This document shows, in pieces, positions 1 through 6,120 of a stretch of DNA of 9,601 nt. The first letter of the stretch is position 1. Each line of letters begins with the position of its first letter. The position numbers and the translations under genes were made by a program. Location of the stretch: contig CAAFGG010000043.1 of the NCBI GenBank assembly GCA_900762325.1, positions 1-9,601 of the forward strand, read 5' to 3'. This stretch comes from an uncultured Collinsella sp. (lineage in GTDB: Bacteria > Actinomycetota > Coriobacteriia > Coriobacteriales > Coriobacteriaceae). The notes under the pieces were generated by a model, which saw nothing but the letters and a program-made list of their open reading frames with translations, was not told the origin of the DNA and did no database searches.

Positions 1-420
1 GCCGTCGCCGGGCGCCTGCCGCTCGGGCCCACTCCGCTTGCGGCCGCCTGGGCGGGCATCGTGCTGGGCAGCCTGCCCCTCTACGCGCTGGGGCTCGGCG
101 TGGCCCTGCGCCTCGGCCGCAACGCCGTCATCGGCGCCGGCGCGGCGGGGATGCTCCTCGCGTTCTTCTCGGTGGGCGGACTTGCGCACGGTCTCATGAC
201 CGGCGAGCTCACCGGTGCCCTGGCGACGCCCCTGAGCTGGGTGCCGCTCGCCTGGCCCGCGCGCCTGGGGTCGCTCGGGGTGGAGGCCTTCATCGACGCC
301 GCACGCGCGGCGGGCCCACTCCTCACGACTGCGCTCGCTGGCCTCGTGCTCACTCTGGCAGCCGACGCCGTCCTTCTCGCCTGGTTCTGCCGCTTCGAGG
401 ACGGGAGGGCAGATGCGTAG
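1..420 (+). CDS. ABC transporter permease, MutG-like lantibiotic immunity family (C-terminal part)
   Basis: The frame is open from the first base of the window, so this is the 3' part of a longer gene (139 codons plus stop visible). The product is very hydrophobic, with about three membrane segments: around residues 17-36, 44-65 and 113-132 of the visible part. It ends in a short charged tail containing WFCRFEDGR. In the ABC-2-type permeases of lantibiotic self-protection systems (LanE/LanG, MutG) I recall the last helix being followed by a similar W-F-x-R-x-E-D/E-x-R tail, and the family usually has about 240-250 residues, so roughly the last half is present. Such permeases pair with a LanF ATPase and another permease, probably encoded just upstream. 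The downstream response regulator and kinase fit a lantibiotic sensing/immunity locus. The stop overlaps the next gene by 8 bases. Another bacteriocin or drug ABC permease is possible. Confidence 0.7.
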   Translation, partial: AVAGRLPLGPTPLAAAWAGIVLGSLPLYALGLGVALRLGRNAVIGAGAAGMLLAFFSVGGLAHGLMTGELTGALATPLSWVPLAWPARLGSLGVEAFIDAARAAGPLLTTALAGLVLTLAADAVLLAWFCRFEDGRADA

Positions 421-595
421 GAGGCCGCTCGCCGCTATGCTCGCCCTCCTTTCCGCAGCGCTCGTCCTGGGCGGGAATGCCCTGCTCGACGCAGGCTGGG
501 GGTCGGCGCTACGCTCGATCGCCGACCGCGTGCTTCCCAACCCTGAGATCGCCATGTGGGCGCCCGCGGCTGCGCGCAGGGCTCTGGACCGCTGA
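413..595 (+). CDS. small membrane-anchored or secreted protein, 60 aa, unknown function
   Basis: ATG 413 lies 4 bases after a strong GGAGG (404-408) and overlaps the end of the permease gene by 8 bases, so translation is probably coupled to it. The protein starts with three arginines. A hydrophobic stretch follows at residues 7-26 (leucine/alanine-rich, ending near LGGNALLDAGWG), then a hydrophilic C-terminal half with an amphipathic helix and the segment NPEIAMWAP. No Ala-x-Ala cleavage site is obvious, so it may be a signal anchor with a short extracytoplasmic tail. I do not recognise a family. Its place between an immunity-type permease and the regulators suggests an accessory immunity or sensing peptide, which is inference only. 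The overlap, ribosome site and GC-rich third positions argue that the gene is real. Confidence 0.65.
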   Translation: MRRRPLAAMLALLSAALVLGGNALLDAGWGSALRSIADRVLPNPEIAMWAPAAARRALDR

Positions 596-613
596 GCGCG
601 GCGCTAGTACAAT
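585..613 (+). promoter_or_regulatory. candidate sigma-70 promoter for the response regulator/kinase pair
   Basis: TGGACC (585-590, 4 of 6 matches to TTGACA) is separated by 17 bases from TACAAT (608-613, 5 of 6 matches to TATAAT). Transcription would start near 620, just ahead of the AGGAGGT ribosome site (629-635) of the response regulator. The -35 lies inside the last codons of the small upstream gene. The two regulator genes could therefore be expressed apart from the transporter. Confidence 0.45.
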
Positions 614-640
614 TCCGACGGAAGTTTCAGGAGGTCGAAC

Positions 641-1303
641 ATGGCGAGGATACTGGCAGTGGATGATGAACGGGCTATCCTCGACGCGCTCGCGCGCGTC
701 CTCGGCCGCGACGGCCATGAGGTCGTCAGGGCGGCGGACCCGACGGCGGTCCCGGGGATGGACCTCTCGCGCTTCGACCTCGTGCTCTGCGACGTCATGA
801 TGCCGGGGCTCGACGGCTTCGAGCTCGTGCGGCAGATCCGCCCGGACTTCGACGGGCCCATCGTCTTCCTGACCGCGCGCGTGGCCGAGGAGGATGCCGT
901 GGCCGGCTACGGCCTGGGCGCCGACGACTACGTCCGCAAGCCCTTCGGGGCCGCGGAACTTCGCGCCAAGGTCGCGGCCCATCTACGCCGTGAGCGCCGG
1001 CCGCGCTCGCACGCCCTCTCCTTCGGGGAGGTGCGGATCGACCTCGGGGCGCGCGACCTCGCCGTGGGTGGCGAGACCGTGCCGCTCACGCCCACCGAGT
1101 ACGCCATCTGCGAGTACCTCGCGCGCCACCCCGGGCAGGTCATGAGCCGCGCGCAGATACGCGAGGCGGTGCTCGGCTGGGAGAGCGACGCCGACGACGC
1201 GGCCATATCCATGCAGGTCAGTCGCGCCCGGAGGAAACTCTCCGAGGCCGGCGCCGATCCGATCGCGACCGTCTGGGGGATGGGGTACAAGTGGCAGCTC
1301 TGA
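641..1303 (+). CDS. OmpR/PhoB-type response regulator (LanR/SpaR-like)
   Basis: The protein has 220 residues, a normal length for the family. The N-terminal receiver domain (about 1-112) has the acidic pair D8-D9, phosphoacceptor D51 in LVLCDVMMPG, T78 in FLTAR and K100 in YVRKPF, so all conserved switch residues are present. The C-terminal winged-helix DNA-binding domain (about 125-220) has the usual PLTPTEYAICEYLARHPGQVMSR helix region and the VWGMGYKW wing near the end. AGGAGGT sits 5 bases before the ATG. The last codons overlap the start of the kinase gene, so the two are translationally coupled and form a cognate pair. By context it probably controls the adjacent ABC transporter genes in response to an extracellular peptide or envelope signal; the signal cannot be read from the sequence. 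Confidence 0.95.
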   Translation: MARILAVDDERAILDALARVLGRDGHEVVRAADPTAVPGMDLSRFDLVLCDVMMPGLDGFELVRQIRPDFDGPIVFLTARVAEEDAVAGYGLGADDYVRKPFGAAELRAKVAAHLRRERRPRSHALSFGEVRIDLGARDLAVGGETVPLTPTEYAICEYLARHPGQVMSRAQIREAVLGWESDADDAAISMQVSRARRKLSEAGADPIATVWGMGYKWQL

Positions 1304-2727
1304 AGATCGGGGCGCGAGGTCGCGGGGGCATGCCGCTCTCCTTCGTCATCGCGCGCTACTTCGCCTACGCGTTCGCGGCGGTCGCCACGGCGTGGCTCGC
1401 GTCGTTCATGGTGCTCTCCGTGTTGATCAGCGCGGGCTTCGTCTACGAGGCAAGCTGGGGGCCGGCCAATGCGCGCGAGGTCGCGGAGGGCCTGGCACGC
1501 GACGGCGTCTGCGGGCAGCAGGACGTGCCGACGGCGTACCGCTACCTCATCCTGAATAAGGACGGAAACGTGCTGATGACAGACCTCGAGAGCACGCGGC
1601 TCGAGGACGCGAAGGAAATGGCTCGTACGGCACTCGCCGCGGATCCGGGCACAGCGGAGATCGAGGGCGGGGGTTCGGGCGTTACCTACGCCGCGTTCCC
1701 GCTCAAAGGCGGCGGGGCCTGCGCGCTCGTCAGCGAGTATCTGCCGCAGTGGGTCTCGCGCGACCTCGCCGGCCTGCTTCCCAACCCGCAGAACCTCATG
1801 CTCGTCGGCGCCACGGCGGGAAGCGCACTTGCGCTTGCGCTCGTCGCGCGCCGCGCGAGCCGCGTGATCTCGCGCAAGATGGCGCCGCTCGCGGAGGCGG
1901 CGGGTCGCGTCGGCGCGGGGGAGCTCGACTTCGCGGTCGGCAGCACCAACGTGCGCGAGGTGAACGACGTCCTCGCCGCGATGGACGCCATGCGGGCCTC
2001 CCTCGCCGAGTCGCTCGAGGCCCGCTGGGCCGCGGAGCGGGGGCAGCGCGAGCAGATGGCGTCACTCGCCCATGACCTCAAGACGCCGCTTACCGTGCTG
2101 CGCGCCAACGCCGACTTCGTGGCGGAGGAGCTGGAAGACGAGAAAGACGCCGACCTCGCGGCCGCCGCGCGCGACATAGCCGGCAGTGTCGAAAGGCTCG
2201 ACGGCTACGTGTGCCTCCTCATCGAGGCCTCGCGCGGGTCCGGCGGGGCGGAGAGGGCCCCCATGCGGCCGGCCGAGCTCTGCGAACAGGTCCTCGCCGA
2301 GGCCGCCCAGATCGCCCGGGCGCGAGCCGTGACGCTCGACGCGGCCACGGGCCCTGCTGTCGCGGGCGCGCCCGAGGCCCCACTCGACCGAACCGCCCTG
2401 GCGCGAGCCGCCGCGAACCTCGTGGCCAACGCCGCCGAGCACGCACGCTCGCGCGTGGCTGTCTCCTGCGACGTCGCGGGCGGGCGCCTCGTCATCGAGG
2501 TTGCCGACGACGGACCGGGCTTTTCTCCTGCCGCCCTCGAACGCGGCTGCGAGCGCCTCTTCACGGACGACTCCTCCCGCTCCTCGCGTGACGGAGGCCG
2601 CCACTACGGGCTCGGCCTCCACGTCGCCTCCGAGGCCGCGAGCGCCCACGGGGGCTCCGTCTCGCTCGCCAACGGCCCCTCGGGCGGTGCGGTGGCCACC
2701 ATCGCGGTCCCCCTGTGCGGGATCTGA
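1291..2727 (+). CDS. sensor histidine kinase, cognate to the preceding response regulator
   Basis: Using GTG 1291 the protein has 478 residues. Two membrane helices (about 24-49 and 168-187) flank an extracytoplasmic sensor region of about 115 residues with three cysteines (C74, C143 and, at the membrane, none seen as a pair motif beyond these). A HAMP-like linker follows (about 188-243). The HisKA dimerisation box has the phosphoacceptor H261 in SLAHDLKTPLT. The HATPase domain has the N box ending at N380 (NLVANAAEHA), the G1 box DDGPG (406-410) and the G2 box GLGLH (440-444). It is an intact transmitter kinase. The start is uncertain: GTG 1291 overlaps the regulator gene by 13 bases, while ATG 1330 gives a product starting MPLSFVIARYF, 13 residues shorter; neither has a perfect ribosome site. 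A terminator lies downstream at 2840-2871. Confidence 0.93.
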   Translation: MAALKIGARGRGGMPLSFVIARYFAYAFAAVATAWLASFMVLSVLISAGFVYEASWGPANAREVAEGLARDGVCGQQDVPTAYRYLILNKDGNVLMTDLESTRLEDAKEMARTALAADPGTAEIEGGGSGVTYAAFPLKGGGACALVSEYLPQWVSRDLAGLLPNPQNLMLVGATAGSALALALVARRASRVISRKMAPLAEAAGRVGAGELDFAVGSTNVREVNDVLAAMDAMRASLAESLEARWAAERGQREQMASLAHDLKTPLTVLRANADFVAEELEDEKDADLAAAARDIAGSVERLDGYVCLLIEASRGSGGAERAPMRPAELCEQVLAEAAQIARARAVTLDAATGPAVAGAPEAPLDRTALARAAANLVANAAEHARSRVAVSCDVAGGRLVIEVADDGPGFSPAALERGCERLFTDDSSRSSRDGGRHYGLGLHVASEAASAHGGSVSLANGPSGGAVATIAVPLCGI

Positions 2728-2758
2728 CGATTTCCTCGATGTCTACCTCGACTGCGAT

Positions 2759-2818
2759 ATGTCGCTCGCCGAGGCCGCGACGAGATGGTGTTGCGTCTGC
2801 CCCATTTGGTGCTTCTAG
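2759..2818 (+). other. Cys/Trp-rich mini-ORF (19 codons) just before a terminator
   Basis: ATG 2759 opens a 19-codon frame ending in RWCCVCPIWCF, with four cysteines and two tryptophans in the last eleven residues, followed by TAG and, 21 bases later, the intrinsic terminator at 2840. It starts 31 bases after the kinase stop. No ribosome site is visible before the ATG, which weighs against translation. Upstream in the same frame the codons read DDFLDVYLDCD, but that frame runs back into the kinase gene without a nearby start. It could be a leader peptide, a remnant of a small cysteine-rich peptide gene, or chance. Confidence 0.2.
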
Positions 2819-2839
2819 CTCAAATTTGATCTGATGTAA

Positions 2840-2871
2840 GGCCCGTGCAATCCTGCATGGGCCTTTCTTTT
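2840..2871 (+). terminator. intrinsic terminator of the response regulator/kinase operon
   Basis: A 10-bp stem GGCCCGTGCA (2840-2849) and TGCATGGGCC (2854-2863) with one G-U pair and loop ATCC is followed by TTTCTTTT (2864-2871). It lies 113 bases after the kinase stop. Confidence 0.85.
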
Positions 2872-3296
2872 GGCAATTGCTCGACCGATTCGTGGCTTGA
2901 TACACATATTATCGTGTTAAGGAGACATGGGGTTATACAGCGGCTCTCAGAGCGCCTGCCGCCCTCCCCTCGCCATTACCCCTGCGGTGTCCTCGTATGG
3001 CGTTCATCCTGCTTGGCGTTTCGTTGCAACAGCCCACTTGTCCACCGATCAAGTGAGCTACTGGAATAAATACAGCGACACGCTTGTTCGTTACAGTCGC
3101 TATATCTGCGTAAATCGCCGCGATAAATACAGCCCGTACTCGGCTGTATACCAGCTACGCGTATGTAGATTCATATCGCGTTAATAAATCGGCTCAAGCG
3201 CGTGCAAAACGCGCAAGTAGCAGCAAAAGGCGATTATCGCTCAGGTAGATTTGTGGCACCCTGTTGCTTAATCAAAATTAAGCAATTGCTTAAAAC
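2872..3296. other. repeat-bearing intergenic region without a convincing gene
   Basis: This 425-base stretch is more AT-rich and irregular than the regulator genes on its left. It holds a direct repeat ATAAATACAGC at 3066-3076 and 3123-3133. There is an 8-bp inverted repeat ATACAGCC/GGCTGTAT (3127-3134, 3142-3149), a 6-bp stem GCGCGT/ACGCGC (3198-3203, 3209-3214) and a 9-bp inverted repeat TTGCTTAAT/ATTAAGCAA (3264-3272, 3277-3285). An 85-codon frame at 2927-3184 starts two bases after AAGGAG, but its protein has no recognisable pattern and the repeats run through it, so I do not call it a gene. The region could be decayed mobile DNA or a regulatory stretch between convergent units. Confidence 0.5.
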
Positions 3297-3326
3297 AAAA
3301 AAGGTCAGGCACTAGGTGCCTGACCT
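3297..3326 (-). terminator. intrinsic terminator of the tRNA-Pro gene (minus strand)
   Basis: A perfect 11-bp stem AGGTCAGGCAC (3302-3312) and GTGCCTGACCT (3316-3326) has a 3-base loop. On the minus strand it is followed by six T residues (complement of 3297-3302) and a further T-rich run. It begins 9 bases beyond the tRNA CCA end, as expected for the native terminator of the tRNA gene. Confidence 0.85.
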
Positions 3327-3335
3327 GCAAACTTC

Positions 3336-3380
3336 TGGTCGGGACGACTGGATTCGAACCAGCGACCCCTTGACCCCCAG
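3336..3380 (-). other. attachment site: 3' half of tRNA-Pro(GGG)
   Basis: Read on the minus strand, this is the last 45 bases of a proline tRNA. It comprises the anticodon loop CTGGGGG with anticodon GGG, the 3' anticodon stem TCAAG, the variable region, the T arm GCTGG-TTCGAAT-CCAGT, the acceptor strand CGTCCCG and an encoded ACCA end. No 5' half precedes it: instead of the expected CTTGA stem strand the bases are GACCCCG, and no matching acceptor strand is found upstream. This is the pattern left when an element integrates within a tRNA gene, with the intact copy rebuilt at the other end. The integrase gene on the non-tRNA side supports this. The other element end is not in the window. Confidence 0.8.
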
Positions 3381-3630
3381 CGGGGTCAGAATGACCCTGA
3401 CCTGTGCTTATTTTGTTAAAACACGCTCAAATAGCGCAAGTAGCGCATTTCCGCATAAGTAAATTTTACCAGCTCAGCGCGGTTTGTCCAGATAGCATAT
3501 TATCGGCTTCGAGGAGCGCGGTGCAGTCGATGACTTAATCAACGGGGGTAGGAGCCCCGAATCGTCGTCTCTCCGGGTTCCCGCAGGTGGGCCCATCTGT
3601 TTCTAATCAACTGCGGATTTAGGAGCAGAC
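3381..3630. other. left end of the integrated element (integrase leader and arm region)
   Basis: No gene is visible. Next to the tRNA fragment, TGACCC units alternate in orientation: TGACCCC (3371-3377), GGGGTCA (3382-3388), TGACCC (3392-3397) and TGACCT (3398-3403). These are plausible core-type integrase binding sites. GCGCAAGTAGC at 3434-3444 repeats a sequence at 3211-3221. Near 3541-3558, CGGGG and CCCCG can pair as a short hairpin. AGGAG at 3621-3625 is the integrase ribosome site. I could not identify a good promoter with confidence. Confidence 0.5.
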
Positions 3631-5121
3631 ATGCAGAACGAGAAATGCAGCAATAAAACCTTACGCATATGCGGACCCGGCGGCGTGAGGAAGAACAAGG
3701 GCAAATGGCAGGCCGTCGTGACGGTGGCCGACGAGATGACCGGGAAGAAGGTCCAGAGGACCAAGAACACCGGCGTGCCCTGCCTGAAGCAGAGCACGAG
3801 GGGAAAGGCGGCGGCGATGCGCTTCCTCTCGGAATTCAGGTCGGAGGTCGAGCTGGAACTCGCCGAGGCCGAGGAGGCGAGGGCCGCTGTCGGCGCCGGG
3901 CTTCCCGCCGAGAAGCGGGACGACTACGCCGCGCTGCCGCTCTCCGAGGCGCTCGAGAAGTTCATCGACTTCTGCCTGGAGATGAACAGGATCACCCCGA
4001 CGACCCGCGACGACTACCACTACAGCGCCCTGCACATCGAGCGCGACGAGCTGGGTCTGGTCCCTGTGAACGAGGTGACGACCGACGACGTCAACGCGTG
4101 GTCGAGGCGCAGGATCGGCCTGGGCACGGCGCCCGACACGCTCAACAAGTCCTTCAAGCTCGGCAAGCGGCTCTACGCCGTCCTGCTGAAGAGGAGCAAC
4201 GACACGATCGGGAGGAACCCGTTCGACGGCGCCCTCGCGCCCAGGGTCATCGCCAGGCCCAGGAACGCGCTGCGCTCCGACCTCGTGCCGAAGCTCAACT
4301 CGGTTACCTCGATGATGCCGGACTCGACCTTCAGGCGGGCGGTCGTGCTCGCGCTGCACACGGGGATGCGCATAGGCGAGGTCTGCGGCCTGCGGTGGTG
4401 CGACGTCGACTTCGAGTCGGGGCTCATCACGGTCAGGCACTCCGTGGCCTACGTCAAGGACAGGGGCTCCTTCATCAAGGACACCAAGAACCACGACCTG
4501 AGGACGATCCCCATCGACCCGGTGGGCCTGCTCCCCTTCCTGAAGGAGATCCACGAGATCGATACTCGGAGGCTCCGGGAGGCGTCGGCCCTCGGCACGC
4601 GCGACCTCGCGGACAGATACGTCGTGTCGCGGCCGGACGGCTCCTTCGCCACCACCAGCTACATCCGCAGGGCGTTCAAGACGTTCTCGGAGACCAACGG
4701 CCTCATGGGCACCAACGACGAGCTGATCACATTCCACGGCCTGCGCCACACCTTCGCGACGCAGTGGATCCGCCACGGCGGCGACATCAAGGCGCTGCAG
4801 TCGATCCTCGGGCACAAGGACGCCATGGTCACGCTCAACGTCTACGCCGACATCGAGCCGATGTCCAAGATCCAGAACATGCTTCGCGTGTCGCCGAGCC
4901 TGTGGCGCGGCTACCTCGGCCTGAGGGTGGACCCCGGCCCCATGTTCCAGCAGAAGATCCGCGAGGCGATCGAGACGCTCGAGGCGTTCGGCTACGGCAT
5001 CTCAGAGCCCGACGACCGCAACGTCCTCATCCGCGACGTTCAGACTATCAGCCGCCTCTACCCCACCGAGTACGCGGCAGTGCTGGGGGCCATCCCGACC
5101 GAGGCGACTGTGGTCGAGTAG
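3631..5121 (+). CDS. int: tyrosine recombinase, phage/ICE-type integrase
   Basis: This 496-residue site-specific recombinase probably integrates and excises the element at the tRNA-Pro(GGG) gene. An N-terminal basic beta-rich domain (about 12-75, KNKGKWQAVVTV and following) resembles AP2-like arm-site binders, and an alpha-helical segment follows. The SAM-like core-binding domain spans about 102-200. The catalytic domain (about 222-415) shows R247 in HTGMRIGEVCGLRW, a probable beta-hairpin lysine K286, H369 and R372 in HGLRHTFATQWI, H395 in LGHKD, and nucleophile Y405 in NVYAD. All active-site residues are therefore present and it looks functional. About 90 residues follow the tyrosine, longer than in many relatives. 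ATG 3631 has AGGAG 5 bases upstream. It is the first gene inside the tRNA junction, the usual place for an integrase. It is followed by an intrinsic terminator. Confidence 0.95.
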   Translation: MQNEKCSNKTLRICGPGGVRKNKGKWQAVVTVADEMTGKKVQRTKNTGVPCLKQSTRGKAAAMRFLSEFRSEVELELAEAEEARAAVGAGLPAEKRDDYAALPLSEALEKFIDFCLEMNRITPTTRDDYHYSALHIERDELGLVPVNEVTTDDVNAWSRRRIGLGTAPDTLNKSFKLGKRLYAVLLKRSNDTIGRNPFDGALAPRVIARPRNALRSDLVPKLNSVTSMMPDSTFRRAVVLALHTGMRIGEVCGLRWCDVDFESGLITVRHSVAYVKDRGSFIKDTKNHDLRTIPIDPVGLLPFLKEIHEIDTRRLREASALGTRDLADRYVVSRPDGSFATTSYIRRAFKTFSETNGLMGTNDELITFHGLRHTFATQWIRHGGDIKALQSILGHKDAMVTLNVYADIEPMSKIQNMLRVSPSLWRGYLGLRVDPGPMFQQKIREAIETLEAFGYGISEPDDRNVLIRDVQTISRLYPTEYAAVLGAIPTEATVVE

Positions 5122-5220
5122 AGGCTGATATATGCGCTTTCCCAAATCCGTAGTGCAAGTACGGGAATGTGGAATCGCGTTGAGATAGATTCTACCCGGT
5201 CATCTCAGTGACGTAAATGC

Positions 5221-5264
5221 GGCACGGGTTTCCGCAGACGCGGATGCCCGTGCCTATCTTTTTT
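5221..5264 (+). terminator. intrinsic terminator after the integrase
   Basis: A long stem GGCACGGG (5221-5228) and CCCGTGCC (5247-5254) encloses an inner stem CCGC/GCGG (5232-5235, 5240-5243). It is followed by TATCTTTTTT (5255-5264). It lies about 100 bases after the integrase stop and insulates the genes to the right. Confidence 0.85.
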
Positions 5265-5485
5265 GATTGCCTAATTTGTTTGCTGGAATGCAGATGGGGT
5301 CCCGCGTCTCAGGCTGGGGATTTTCGGCCGCGGTAGTGTCGAGAAAGTTGGTGTTAACTACGGCGCAGTCGTTAATGCTGCTGCAGCGGCTATAGTTTAT
5401 ATGAAGGCGGTTTCTATCGAGTAATTAACACTTGGTTTGATTCGATTGTGAATGCGTAACTAGGACGGAAAGCAAAGGAAGTTCT
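5265..5485 (+). other. intergenic stretch with a possible decayed small-peptide frame
   Basis: No full gene is visible. One frame is open for 49 codons (5275-5424) and ends in a bacteriocin-like glycine/alanine/valine-rich tail, KVGVNYGAVVNAAAAAIVYM, followed by KAVSIE and TAA. It has no ATG, GTG or TTG start with a ribosome site, so at most it is a remnant. AAAGGA at 5475-5479 is the ribosome site for the next gene. Confidence 0.3.
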
Positions 5486-5806
5486 ATGGAAACAGAGGAT
5501 GCTGTCTGCTTGATGACTTCGATTGCCCTGATTATCCTTTCAATCCAATACAGAAGAGGAAGATGGCTCTGCTCAATTGCTGGATATGATGTCACAAAAA
5601 GGGAGAGCGGGATTGATATACGCCCTTACGCAAAGTTGATTTCTTCTGTGACGCTATGGATGGGGCTGCTGTTTTTCTTGTTGGCGGTAGAGGGCTGGGT
5701 ACGCGATTGGAATACCAGTGTTTTTGAAGTTTCGGTTCTACTTCTGTTCAGCTTGGCCTCTTTGTCGTTCGTGCGGCTAGTTAGGTTTGTGTTTATGAGG
5801 CGATAG
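5486..5806 (+). CDS. small membrane protein, DUF3784-like
   Basis: The gene encodes 106 residues with three hydrophobic segments (about 8-21, 49-68 and 79-100). Between the first two is a polar loop, RRGRWLCSIAGYDVTKRES. That loop recalls the DUF3784 family, small membrane proteins of Gram-positive bacteria with a G-x-x-x-L-I-A-G-Y-N core after the first helix; the assignment is from memory. Function is unknown. ATG 5486 has AAGGA 6 bases upstream. The gene is clearly less GC-rich than the integrase on its left, with many A/T third positions, which suggests separate acquisition as element cargo. It stands alone between the integrase terminator and the repeat-rich region. DUF3784-type proteins often lie near DUF1648/SdpI proteins in Firmicutes, and one of those is found at 8365-8991 here. 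Confidence 0.65.
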   Translation: METEDAVCLMTSIALIILSIQYRRGRWLCSIAGYDVTKRESGIDIRPYAKLISSVTLWMGLLFFLLAVEGWVRDWNTSVFEVSVLLLFSLASLSFVRLVRFVFMRR

Positions 5807-5909
5807 CCAGTGGAAGCGCTTCGAGAGGCCCCGACGGCACCTCTCTCAAAAATGGGAGCATGGCCCGTGGGTGCCCTCGGGCGACCCTCCTGCCGTTCGG
5901 CCGGGCGGC

Positions 5910-5987
5910 GGCGTGTAGCCCTGTAGGCGTGTAGCCGCGTGGCGATGTAGTGCGCTGCGGATGTAGCCCTGTGGCGGCGTATGCTGG
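5910..5987 (+). repeat. imperfect short tandem repeats, about 15-18 bp
   Basis: Four to five diverged units begin near 5910, 5926, 5941, 5959 and 5973. The consensus is close to GGCGTGTAGCC(C/G)(T/C)GT; the core GTGTAG or ATGTAG occurs in the first four units. They lie in a gene-free stretch (5807-6120), upstream of the promoter at 5993-6022. A weak stem GAGAGG/CCTCTC (5823-5828, 5840-5845) lies nearby but lacks a T run. Confidence 0.5.
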
Positions 5988-5992
5988 AACAT

Positions 5993-6022
5993 ATTCCCAA
6001 TCCGGGAATGGACATATATATT
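5993..6022 (+). promoter_or_regulatory. candidate promoter with overlapping operator dyad
   Basis: TTCCCA (5994-5999, 4 of 6 matches) and TATATT (6017-6022, 5 of 6 matches) are separated by 17 bases. A perfect inverted repeat ATTCCC-AATCC-GGGAAT (5993-6009) covers the -35 and part of the spacer. This is where a repressor such as the RHH domain encoded downstream could bind; that link is inference. The leader behind it has a GACGGG-AAA-CCCGTC hairpin (6043-6057) and three GCCGGG(T)GCGG-like units (6059, 6077, 6098). Confidence 0.5.
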
Positions 6023-6120
6023 AGTGCAATCGTTTTGCCATAGACGGGAAACCCGTCGGCCGGGCGGGACCGGAGAGCCGGGCGGCGAATGCCAAAGGCC
6101 GGGTGCGGTCGATGCCCTGA

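Noticed and set aside
2759..2818. Lanthipeptide precursor gene
   Set aside because: No ribosome site, no leader start, and no modification enzyme in the window; kept only as a low-confidence mini-ORF.
2927..3184. 85-codon plus-strand frame after AAGGAG
   Set aside because: Ribosome site is only two bases from the ATG, the protein has no recognisable pattern, and direct and inverted repeats run through it.
3336..3420. Complete tRNA gene
   Set aside because: Only the anticodon-loop-to-CCA half is present; no 5' acceptor or D arm can be found upstream on the minus strand.
3661..4815. 384-residue minus-strand frame opposite the integrase
   Set aside because: Arg/Val/Glu-rich shadow of the GC-rich integrase gene; no motif or ribosome site, while the plus strand has a complete catalytic set.
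3669..5153. 494-residue plus-strand frame in another phase over the integrase
   Set aside because: Low-complexity Arg/Gly-rich translation, a codon-bias shadow.
5910..5987. CRISPR-like array
   Set aside because: Units are 15-18 bp, diverged and contiguous, with no spacers and no cas genes.
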